Positions 7,501-13,260 of a stretch of DNA of 19,958 nt are shown piece after piece; the stretch's first letter is position 1; the number at the start of each line of letters is the position of its first letter. The stretch spans positions 10,353 to 30,310 of the forward strand of contig KE993483.1 of NCBI GenBank assembly GCA_000466585.1, written 5' to 3'. The DNA comes from Clostridiales bacterium oral taxon 876 str. F0540 (lineage in GTDB: Bacteria; Bacillota; Clostridia; Clostridiales; Clostridiaceae). A program made the position numbers and the translations under genes. A model generated the notes under the pieces. It searched no databases, was not told where the DNA came from, and saw only the letters and a list, made by a program, of their open reading frames with translations.

Positions 7501-9588
7501 TATAGCGCTTTGAGCTTTTATTACTTTAAGGACAGCTTCACAATCCAGCAGTTTCTGTAAGTTTGTGATTTTACTATCATCCTTTACTACTGTTACCAAT
7601 GCTCTTGCACTAGAAATAGTGGTTTCAGAGGATAGTGTTACACTGCTGGAATCAGGAAGCGAAGCAATGGCATCTACTGCTGCCTTAACCTTTAATGTCT
7701 TAATAGCATTCTCGCAGGTTGTCAATTTATTTAAATTTGTAATACTAGCATCATCATTTGCCTTTATAACTAACGCTCTTGCTGCTGAAACGGCAGGTTC
7801 ATCAGCTAAAGTAACATTGTCAGGTAAAGCACTAATAGCAGTTACAGCTGCTTGAACAGCTGCTGTTTTTGCAGCTTGAGTGGTACATGCTTTACTCTCA
7901 TTATTAAGTCTGTTTAATGCAGTTACAGCATAGGTATAGCTTTGTCCAGAACTTGCAGTTGTATCGGTGTAAGTCATACTTGTCTGACCTTGTGTTCTTC
8001 TTACTTCACCTATTATATTTTGCGGATCCTCGAAATCTCCTAATTCATTACCATTGAATCTATATACTACATAATAAGCTGAGTCATTATTTTCTGTATC
8101 ATTCCAGCTGATTGTATTACCTGATACAGCTACATTGTCCGGGCTGTTAGGTGCATTTGTTCCAAGCCAAGGCATACTTGGAACTAGTGCCTTTGTATTA
8201 AAATATTGATTTTTAATTATGTCTGTAACTTTTAGACTGTTCTTATTTAAATCTGCCAGACTGAAGAATGTATCTCCTTTAATTTCCGGATACATTGAAT
8301 TAAATTTTAATTGATTTGGTATTTCTTGATCATTCTGCCATGCTCCACCTGAACCAATTTTATAATTAGCATGTCCAATATAAAGCTGGCAATTTGTACC
8401 CTTAACTACATCAGCCCACCATGCTGCTAATTCTCCATAAGGTGCTGCTGGAATCTGAGCAAAATACCAATAAATCTGTGGAGTAATATAGTCAATCCAT
8501 CCATTTTTTGCCCATTTTCTAGTATCAGCATATATGTCATCATAACTTGATGAGGATGTTAGAGCTGTATCTGAACCTGCACCCTCTGCACTTCCCTCAG
8601 GATGATTACCTAAATGTGCCCAAATTCCAAAAGGACTTATACCAAATTTGACATAGGACTTTGAGCTCTTTATTGCCTTAGAAATATTTTGTATTAAGGT
8701 GTCTATATTATTTCTTCTCCAAGCGTCTATATCAGTAAACCCTCTTGGATATTTCTTAAAAGTTTCAAAATCATTAGTGTTGTCTCCATAAGTGTAAGAA
8801 TTATCTCCAAAGGCAGATGAAATAGTTTGACCTGTTATAGGGTCTGTTCTGCCAACCTTATATGGATAGAAGTAATCATCAAAATGTACAGCATCTATAT
8901 CATATTTATTTACAACTTCCATAATACTATCCTGTACAAATTTCTGAACCTCTGGTATACCAGGATTTAAAATTAATCTACTGTCAAACTTTAATAAATA
9001 TTCAGGGTGCTTTTTAGCAAAATTATCGTCAGACAGTTTTGCTGCTGCTATTGCATCAGCTACAGTACTTGTTTGTAATACATCCCAACCTTGAGCTACC
9101 CTATAAGGGTTAAACCATGCATGAAATTCCATGTTTCTCTTGTGAGTTTCTTCAATCATCCATGAAAGTGGATCCCAGCCTGGGTCCTTTCCTTGAATGC
9201 CAGAAAAATAAGCTGACCAAGGATTTAAATTTGATTTGTAGAAGGCATCATTCATAGGTCTTACTTGAAAAGTAACCGCATTCATATTTAAGTCTTGAAA
9301 TTGCTGCAGAATCTTAAGCCATGCAGTTTTGAATTGTTCTTCGGTTGAACACTGCGGAATGTCAATGTTATCTACCGTGGCTATCCACGCGCTCCTAAAC
9401 TGCCTTTTTTCATGAGGCGGATCCTTAGGAATAGAAATTGGATTCCCCCTTAGTAAAATAGGATTACCGCTTGTATCTGTAAGCGGTACAAGAGTGCTGT
9501 CGGCTTTAATTGTAGTACCTACGCAGTAAGTTGAAATAATTGAGGCCGCCAATGATAAAGCTAGAGTTCTCAAGAATTTCCTTTTCAT
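4585..9588 (-). CDS. Wall-anchored modular GHL10 (DUF187) glycoside hydrolase with Cys-repeat arrays
   Basis: A 1667-residue surface protein. Order of parts: signal peptide (1-29); GHL10/DUF187 hydrolase-like TIM-barrel domain (about 60-465) with FRSAWIATV, FHAWFNPYR, HFDDYFYP, FGISPFGIW and DYITPQIYW; FN3-like domain (about 478-570); seven repeats of about 57 residues (about 580-990); a beta-sandwich, CBM-like region starting VIESFESGLGDW (about 995-1165); a chitobiase C-terminal-like domain with YYTTDGNNPT (about 1170-1250); three more repeats (about 1250-1465); a C-terminal domain; and the sortase signal LPKTG (1632-1636) with hydrophobic stretch and Arg/Lys tail. Each repeat has a conserved core, ITNLxKLxxCExxI. 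The family includes B. subtilis YngK, thought to act on cell-wall or exo-polysaccharide glycans; the substrate here is unknown. AAGG 8 nt upstream supports the ATG. A cre-like site upstream suggests carbon control. Confidence 0.88.
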   Translation of the reverse strand: MKRKFLRTLALSLAASIISTYCVGTTIKADSTLVPLTDTSGNPILLRGNPISIPKDPPHEKRQFRSAWIATVDNIDIPQCSTEEQFKTAWLKILQQFQDLNMNAVTFQVRPMNDAFYKSNLNPWSAYFSGIQGKDPGWDPLSWMIEETHKRNMEFHAWFNPYRVAQGWDVLQTSTVADAIAAAKLSDDNFAKKHPEYLLKFDSRLILNPGIPEVQKFVQDSIMEVVNKYDIDAVHFDDYFYPYKVGRTDPITGQTISSAFGDNSYTYGDNTNDFETFKKYPRGFTDIDAWRRNNIDTLIQNISKAIKSSKSYVKFGISPFGIWAHLGNHPEGSAEGAGSDTALTSSSSYDDIYADTRKWAKNGWIDYITPQIYWYFAQIPAAPYGELAAWWADVVKGTNCQLYIGHANYKIGSGGAWQNDQEIPNQLKFNSMYPEIKGDTFFSLADLNKNSLKVTDIIKNQYFNTKALVPSMPWLGTNAPNSPDNVAVSGNTISWNDTENNDSAYYVVYRFNGNELGDFEDPQNIIGEVRRTQGQTSMTYTDTTASSGQSYTYAVTALNRLNNESKACTTQAAKTAAVQAAVTAISALPDNVTLADEPAVSAARALVIKANDDASITNLNKLTTCENAIKTLKVKAAVDAIASLPDSSSVTLSSETTISSARALVTVVKDDSKITNLQKLLDCEAVLKVIKAQSAIAAINNLPSVDTMALADKQAVLAARKLVTAANSDKDITNLVKLISCEQRLIQLNKEKTANDAISALPVANSLKLSDQPNIVTARSLVTKVNDNAKITNLQKLVDCESKITAIRKAIAAIKTLPAASSITLADEPAVTAARALVTAANDTGNNITNLSTLTDCEDKIAQLKKEKAAIDAIAALPEAESITLADEGAVVAARALVTAANNNANITNLNKLVDCENKIAQLKGQGGVSQADKEKAAIDAIEALPVPTSITLSDEKAVIQARELVTKANADSKITNYNKLIECEAKIAALKLAKAPQVIESFESGLGDWHFTVGSGTVSGTQAIDTAQKMFGNNSLKINFDFSKATLKTSAAVYEGPGSNTPVINDNLTKIGMWVYATPEAQGYALRMMLYYNFGIAGQTADYLTFTDAINWTGWKYVEASPSVLNKPPYKLHPNGAIRIMASDVTNLAKTGSIYIDDIRAVYGNPSAAASIKGSMLKDNVKVALSSNDNTAKIYYTTDGNNPTTASTEYSSPITLTETTTIKFIAVDGAGNKSEILSETYTVDEQYRKEKAAIDAIAALPAPEKITLTDEAAVKAARAFVTAANNDANITNLSKLTACETKIVELKAAAESAIQAQLAKEKTAIDAITALPAPEKITLTDEAAVKAARAFVTAANNDANITNLSKLTACETKIVELKAAAESAIQAQLAKEKAAIDAITALSAPEGITLIDEAAVKAARVLVTAANNDVNITNLSKLTACEAKITELKHDANIKETIDKITNAPDKSNTEISIAENSKVKKSILDAIQGKDKSVTFTNDTISWIFDGKDMKGSTKDLDLSVNIADINQSTTPNREAIKEKINGADALILSFAENGVLPGKATVKVKLSDAWLSGKDLKNIYVYYYNPQTKAIEAVAEKLTVDANGYITFSIDHNSDYFVVDKDLQPKQSLPKTGNFVDFNVLVAVGLISTIVGLSLLLKRKIRRS
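5411..5836 (-). repeat. Recent 213-bp tandem duplication inside the GHL10 gene
   Basis: Two adjacent copies with a period of 213 bp (71 codons), 5411-5623 and 5624-5836, read identically over roughly the first 184 bases and diverge only near the far end. Each encodes one repeat module plus an EKA/T-AIQAQLAKEK-type linker. The third module of this array (about 5215-5410) is diverged, so only one duplication is recent. Confidence 0.9.
6612..7860 (-). repeat. Array of seven diverged protein repeats (coding)
   Basis: Seven modules of about 54-68 residues with the pattern AIxALP...TLADExAVxAARxLVTxAN...ITNLxKLxxCExKIxxLK. They are diverged at DNA level, unlike the pair at 5411-5836. Each carries one Cys at the same place. 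I do not recognise the module with certainty; it looks helical and spacer-like. Confidence 0.85.
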
Positions 9589-9650
9589 TACTATATCCTT
9601 CCCCCTTAAAATTATTTCTACGCAAAATATTCAGAAGAAGCTTTTGCATA

Positions 9651-9664
9651 TTTAAACGTTTTCA
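9651..9664 (-). promoter_or_regulatory. Candidate CcpA cre operator
   Basis: Read on the minus strand the site is TGAAAACGTTTAAA. It matches the cre consensus TGWAANCGNTNWCA except for one position (A for C). It is pseudo-palindromic around the central CG. It lies about 60-75 nt upstream of the GHL10 start codon, inside the probable 5' untranslated region, where CcpA often blocks elongation. Confidence 0.5.
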
Positions 9665-9693
9665 ATAAATATAATAGTGATTCTTTTACTTAT

Positions 9694-9720
9694 TTTATAC
9701 AAGATTTAGTCTAAAAACTT
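9694..9720 (-). promoter_or_regulatory. Possible promoter of the GHL10 gene
   Basis: On the minus strand TATAAA (9699-9694) lies downstream of a TAGACT-like -35 near 9711. The match is moderate, and it would place the start just upstream of the cre-like site. Confidence 0.35.
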
Positions 9721-9730
9721 AACTTATTTA

Positions 9731-9739
9731 TGTTATAAT
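9731..9739 (+). promoter_or_regulatory. Extended -10 promoter reading toward the structured-RNA region
   Basis: TGTTATAAT is a perfect TGn-TATAAT extended -10; no good -35 is visible at the right distance. It would start a plus-strand transcript near 9746. Confidence 0.4.
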
Positions 9740-9974
9740 ATATAGATTTTCAAGCCTTTATAATTCACAAATAAGTTAATAATGGGACTTAAACCCCTAT
9801 AAGATAAATTTAATCTATCTATCATTATTACATTAATTGAATTTAGTTCCATTATAAGGTATATAAAATAAACTTTCAATAATTTTGTGAATATTTGTAA
9901 TATATTTTTATAAAATTGTTAAATTTATAATTTTAACAATTTTTCATTAAAAAATTAAGAAGTTATTATTCAAT
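9740..9974 (+). other. Gene-free AT-rich stretch with two dyads
   Basis: No credible open frame is present on either strand. It holds a long-range dyad, ATAATGGGAC (9779-9788) with GTTCCATTAT (9846-9855), one G-U pair, extended inward by partial pairing. It also holds a perfect 12-bp dyad, AAAATTGTTAAA (9912-9923) with TTTAACAATTTT (9932-9943). The second is followed by a short T-run but has almost no G-C pairs, so it would be a poor terminator. Confidence 0.5.
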
Positions 9975-10245
9975 TGGAGGATTATTATTGTCCTGATTTT
10001 ATTACAGAGCTTACGCATACAAATAAAACTCTGCTAAAATAGGTTACTTAGGCACTTAATCTTTCCAAGATGATTGTTACTACATGGATTGAGACAGTAT
10101 TTAACTCTTTACATTTAGCATCTTCATATGATAAATTAATGATATAAATGATAATGTTATTATTGTTGTTTGAAATATTGGAAAGTAGGCGAGTTAAAGC
10201 GTCATGTGAAACCCAAAAAAGCCTGATGGGGTAAAGATTATAAGA
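9975..10245 (+). ncRNA. Candidate structured RNA with crossing helices
   Basis: No reading frame fits this stretch, but long-range complements are dense. TAATCTTT (10057-10064) pairs with AAAGATTA (10233-10240) and would close a domain. Inside it ACATG (10082-10086) pairs with CATGT (10203-10207), and TTTAACTC (10100-10107) with GAGTTAAA (10191-10198); these two are nested. CTTTCCAA (10061-10068) pairs with TTGGAAAG (10178-10185), crossing the nested pair and excluding the closing helix. Upstream, CAGAG...CTCTG and AGGA...TCCT can form local hairpins. The G-rich blocks AGGCGAG and CTGATGGGG stand out from the AT background, as conserved RNA elements do. It fits no riboswitch class I know. The size and pseudoknots would suit the clostridial raiA-motif RNA, but I cannot verify that. 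It may be a separate RNA or the leader of the next gene. Confidence 0.45.
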
Positions 10246-10319
10246 AGCATTGATACTACTCGTATTTAAAATTCTGCATAAGTTCTGTTAACAAAGATAT
10301 CTAGGAAAGGATGATATTA

Positions 10320-10553
10320 ATGAAGAAATCAAAAAAGACTTTAAGTAAAAATCTAGGCTTTAAGATTGACATGAATGAATTAGCATTAAATCAGCGAAAG
10401 TTTGAAACTAGTGAAATTGGACGTGGAGTTGGAATTCATAAAAACAAAAAAGGCAAAGGCTCATATACCCGTAAGAATATCAAGTTTGGTGATAGTTCTT
10501 GCGGGTATATTTTTGTTTTATATAATATATTTAATTTCTTTGTTACTAAATAG
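10320..10553 (+). CDS. arfA: ArfA-like alternative ribosome-rescue factor, terminator inside the ORF
   Basis: The nominal product has 77 residues. Residues 41-52, KNKKGKGSYTRK, match the ArfA hallmark (KNKKGKGSY-RK in E. coli), in a basic C-terminal region that in ArfA enters the empty mRNA channel while the factor recruits a release factor to stalled ribosomes. The N-terminal part (MKKSKKTLSKNLGFKIDMNE) is not recognisably ArfA. The ATG at 10320 is chosen because AGGAAAGG ends 9 nt upstream; another in-frame ATG is at 10311. An intrinsic terminator (10463-10519) lies before the stop codon, so most transcripts should end near codon 65 and lack a stop. ArfA and B. subtilis BrfA are regulated this way: tmRNA destroys the product unless trans-translation fails. 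The last 11 codons overlap splB on the other strand. Orthology to ArfA versus BrfA is unresolved. Confidence 0.82.
   Translation: MKKSKKTLSKNLGFKIDMNELALNQRKFETSEIGRGVGIHKNKKGKGSYTRKNIKFGDSSCGYIFVLYNIFNFFVTK
10463..10519 (+). terminator. Intrinsic terminator inside the ArfA-like ORF
   Basis: ATATACCCGTAAGAA (10463-10477) pairs with TTCTTGCGGGTATAT (10496-10510) over 15 bp with one G-U pair. A small inner ATCA/TGAT pairing extends it, and TTTTTGTTTT (10510-10519) follows. It ends transcription about 34 nt before the TAG stop (10551-10553). On the minus strand no T-run follows, so it is directional. Confidence 0.92.
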
Positions 10554-11576
10554 TTGCTCTATATCTTTTCTAAAAAACTCTTTTATGTCTTCCATGCTTT
10601 CTTTAGGGTAAACATATTTGCCATAACCAAACTGACCAAACTTAAACTTACGTTCTTCATCCGTCATAGGAAGCTTAGTATCCGGAAAGATTTCAAGAAT
10701 TCTATTTTTAGCTACCGTAGTATATCGGTGTGATATTACTTCAAAGGTTATCGGAAACATTAAATCATTTGGAAGCTTTCTTTTCAATTCAAGCAACAAA
10801 TCATGATATTCTTCCTTCCAATTAGGATATATAAATACAGGTGCAATTAAAAATCCCGTTAAATACCCTGCTTCTGCAACCTTCATGCTGGCTTCAATTC
10901 TTTTATCTCTTGAAGCTGTTATATGTTCATATTTGTCAATGATAGATGATGTATTAATGCTAAATCTTATTTCTGTATGTCCATTATGTTCTATATTTAA
11001 GAGTGAATCTACATCATTATATTTTGTTACAAATCTAAATCTACCCTTTTCACTATTACCAAAAAACTCTATAGTTTTTCGCAATGAATGTGTATAAGGT
11101 TCTAAGGGTATCGGATCTGAAGTTGCTGAGCCTTCAAATATAGTAATATCAGGAAGCCTTTCATTAATGTACTTTTCAGTCTTATCAAGAATATCATCTA
11201 TATTAACGTGAACTCGTACAAAAGGCTTATCCCCAAGTTGTGTATTCAAATAGCAGTATTCGCACTGCCCCATGCATCCTGATACCAATGGCAGCTGATA
11301 GTGCGCTGAGGGCTTACACGCTTGAAATTTTAAACTTTTCTTAGTTCCTACAACTAAAGTTCTCTTTCCTTCCCTATATTGTGAAAATAAATCACTTCCC
11401 GGAATATGCTCTTTATACTTATTAGAATTTAAATTTATAATTTCTATGTTTGTATTATCCTTAAATTTATTAAGAATCTCCTGTGCCATCTCATACTTCA
11501 ACGAATCTTTTTCAAATATAATTCTCTTAGGTATAAACATATCACTAATTTGATTCTCCTTTTTATAATTTGTCAT
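10518..11576 (-). CDS. splB: Spore photoproduct lyase (radical SAM), atypical cysteine set
   Basis: The 352-residue radical SAM enzyme reverses the UV-induced spore photoproduct in DNA of germinating spores. The cluster motif is CMGQCEYC (C101, C105, C108), flanked by Y107 and Y109. Family segments include FVTKYNDVDSLL, IRFSINTSSII and KFGQFGYGKYVYPKE. In B. subtilis SPL the hydrogen donor Cys141 lies in a CTSD segment; here the same place reads ATSD (Ala151). The only other cysteine is C87 in FQACKPSAHY. Start uncertain: the ATG at 11576 lacks a good ribosome binding site, whereas AAGGAG precedes the ATG at 11540 (M13) by 15 nt, and homologues begin near M13. It is divergent from the GntR operon, and its 3' end overlaps the ArfA-like frame. 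Confidence 0.93.
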   Translation of the reverse strand: MTNYKKENQISDMFIPKRIIFEKDSLKYEMAQEILNKFKDNTNIEIINLNSNKYKEHIPGSDLFSQYREGKRTLVVGTKKSLKFQACKPSAHYQLPLVSGCMGQCEYCYLNTQLGDKPFVRVHVNIDDILDKTEKYINERLPDITIFEGSATSDPIPLEPYTHSLRKTIEFFGNSEKGRFRFVTKYNDVDSLLNIEHNGHTEIRFSINTSSIIDKYEHITASRDKRIEASMKVAEAGYLTGFLIAPVFIYPNWKEEYHDLLLELKRKLPNDLMFPITFEVISHRYTTVAKNRILEIFPDTKLPMTDEERKFKFGQFGYGKYVYPKESMEDIKEFFRKDIEQLFSNKEIKYII

Positions 11577-11661
11577 GATTATTATTTGCTAAACTCCATA
11601 AGTACTATACTAAGCATTTATTTAAATAAATTTTCAAGTAAGAATAATATTAAAAATGCAC

Positions 11662-11691
11662 TTGACACTCTGCCAGTATATGTAATATATT
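11662..11691 (+). promoter_or_regulatory. Promoter of the GntR/ABC operon
   Basis: TTGACA (11662-11667) is followed by TGTAATATATT; the best -10 is TATATT (11686-11691, 18-nt spacer) or TAATAT (11683-11688, 15-nt spacer). It is immediately upstream of a dyad that overlaps the expected transcription start. Confidence 0.6.
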
Positions 11692-11695
11692 ATAA

Positions 11696-11718
11696 GTGTA
11701 CTATATAAACTAATACAC
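11696..11718 (+). promoter_or_regulatory. Probable operator of the YtrA-type repressor
   Basis: GTGTACTA (11696-11703) and TAATACAC (11711-11718) form a dyad with 7 of 8 positions matching and a 7-nt spacer, just downstream of the -10. GntR/YtrA repressors bind such dyads and usually repress their own operon. Confidence 0.6.
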
Positions 11719-11756
11719 ATAATACATTATTATTTTATTTGAAAGGAGCTGATGGC

Positions 11757-12161
11757 TTGTTCAATATCGATGCTCGAAGCAGCACTCCAATATACGAACA
11801 GATTATAAATGCTGTAAAAGAAAGTATTATAAAAGGAATACTCATGCCTGGAGATAAGCTTCCGTCAGTAAGAGAGCTTGCTTCCATGCTTACAACAAAT
11901 CCAAATACAGTCAGCAAAGCTTACAGTGAATTAGAACGAATGAAGATAATAGAAACCTTAAGGGGCAAAGGAACTTTCGTAGCTATAGATTATAAACCCA
12001 AATTGGAGGAGGATAAAATGGCTAAGTTGAAAGAAGACTTGAAGAAGCTTTTAATGGATGCACATTATATGGGAATCAAAAAGGGAGATATTAAAAAGAT
12101 TATGGATGAGCTTTATGGGGAGCTTTTAGGAGATAGTGAAGGGGGAGATAATAATGAATAA
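11757..12161 (+). CDS. ytrA: GntR-family transcriptional repressor, YtrA subfamily
   Basis: A 134-residue regulator whose N-terminal winged helix is clear: STPIYEQIINAVKESIIKGIL, then PGDKLPSVRELA, TNPNTVSKAYSELE and GKGTFV. The short tail after the helix-turn-helix domain (about 55 residues, mostly helical) is typical of YtrA rather than of FadR or HutC types. The start is a TTG at 11757: AAAGGAG (11742-11748) is 8 nt upstream and the family usually begins at FNID. A frame extends back to another TTG at 11739 but would include that ribosome binding site. It overlaps the permease gene by 8 nt and heads the operon. It likely represses the operon through the dyad at 11696-11718; the inducing signal is unknown, although YtrA relatives respond to cell-wall antibiotics. 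Confidence 0.9.
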   Translation: MFNIDARSSTPIYEQIINAVKESIIKGILMPGDKLPSVRELASMLTTNPNTVSKAYSELERMKIIETLRGKGTFVAIDYKPKLEEDKMAKLKEDLKKLLMDAHYMGIKKGDIKKIMDELYGELLGDSEGGDNNE

Positions 12162-13260
12162 GTATTTTAATAAAGCCCTATTTTATACTGAAAAAAAGAA
12201 TATACTTGCCTCTATGTCTGCTTACGGAATATGCTATGCTATTGCATTGTTTCAGTTCTCAGGAAACTTTTTTGCTCTAAAGAGAATATCTAAGCTTTCA
12301 AATATTACTGATTATACAACTCCAGCCTACACACTAAACTTTATGTACTTTTTCTTCTTTGCCTTTTGCATAACTACCGTAGTTTATTCCTATATGGAGA
12401 AGGATAAAAAGTACTATTTTATGTTTACTCAGCCTTACTCCAGAGCCTCCATAATTGTCACCAAAACTATAAGCTTTATAATAAGTATTATTGTTCCAGC
12501 TGTTATCTATGGAGTAATTTCTTTCTTAATATTAGCTTTTAATAAGAGCTATCTAGGCTCCAATTTTGGAAAATTATCAATTGAACTATTTTTAAAGCTT
12601 TTTTGCATAATAGGGATTTTAACTTTACTCTCAACACTGCTTCAATTGTTTCAAATGATATTTGGAAAAATGATAGCCGGAGTTATATTTCCAGTTATAT
12701 ATGTTTGTATGGTTTTTCTTAGTCTTAGTCTTATGAAAAACTTTGTAAGCAAAAAAATTAGTGTTTTAAGAACTGCCATAGAATATATTAACATCTTTCT
12801 ATTCTCACCTGGAAAGTTCTCTATCGGTGAAAAAGGATTTAGTACTCTTAGTTTTTCAATAATTAATTATATGGATAAATGCTACTTTTTAACTTCTATC
12901 ATACTTTTATTAATATCTGCTGTAATTGTATATGGCACATTAAAATTAAACTCAAGAATCAAAGCTGAAAACACCTCTGATATATTTATGTTTAAATTCA
13001 GTGAAGTTATTTTTAAAGTCATTTTTTCCTTAATCTTTACCCTTATTGGAAGCTTATTTATATCTGGATTATTTTATTACCTATATTCAGCTGTAATAGG
13101 AATGAATTATTCAACCTATCTTATGAACACTTATGGTATTCCAGGCAAGGAAAGTATTGAACATACTATATATTTAGTTCTCGATATTTTATGGATACCT
13201 ATATTTATTCTTGTATATAAGCTGTTCAGCAAGATAATGAATGGAAGGAGGATTCAGTAA
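12154..13260 (+). CDS. ABC transporter permease (ABC-2-like)
   Basis: A 368-residue integral membrane protein with about seven or eight hydrophobic segments: near residues 20-45, 65-90, 100-135, 145-200 (probably two), 245-270, 285-315 and 335-355. It has no recognisable enzymatic motif and no signal peptide. The ATG at 12154 is chosen because AGGGGGAG (12140-12147) is 6 nt upstream; it overlaps the end of the regulator frame. The gene ends in TAATG, sharing one base with the start of the ATPase gene, so the two are translationally coupled and form one transporter. Substrate is not evident; export of, or protection from, an antimicrobial compound is the usual guess for YtrA-controlled systems. 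Confidence 0.82.
   Translation: MNKYFNKALFYTEKKNILASMSAYGICYAIALFQFSGNFFALKRISKLSNITDYTTPAYTLNFMYFFFFAFCITTVVYSYMEKDKKYYFMFTQPYSRASIIVTKTISFIISIIVPAVIYGVISFLILAFNKSYLGSNFGKLSIELFLKLFCIIGILTLLSTLLQLFQMIFGKMIAGVIFPVIYVCMVFLSLSLMKNFVSKKISVLRTAIEYINIFLFSPGKFSIGEKGFSTLSFSIINYMDKCYFLTSIILLLISAVIVYGTLKLNSRIKAENTSDIFMFKFSEVIFKVIFSLIFTLIGSLFISGLFYYLYSAVIGMNYSTYLMNTYGIPGKESIEHTIYLVLDILWIPIFILVYKLFSKIMNGRRIQ

Noticed and set aside
7565..7855. 96-codon plus-strand frame
   Set aside because: Also antisense to the repeat array, with the same repetitive composition and no signals of its own.
5200..7860. Tandem repeats as a CRISPR array
   Set aside because: The repeats are coding, about 165-215 bp long, diverged and in frame; there are no short identical repeats with unique spacers.
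9912..9943. Perfect 12-bp dyad as a terminator
   Set aside because: The stem has only one G-C pair per arm, too weak for intrinsic termination; kept only as a dyad.
10402..10611. 69-codon plus-strand frame overlapping the ArfA-like gene
   Set aside because: It lies out of frame with the gene carrying the rescue-factor motif and runs antisense into splB. No ribosome binding site.
11739..11756. Upstream TTG start for the GntR regulator
   Set aside because: It would place the AAAGGAG ribosome binding site inside the coding region; the TTG at 11757 has ideal spacing and fits family N-termini.
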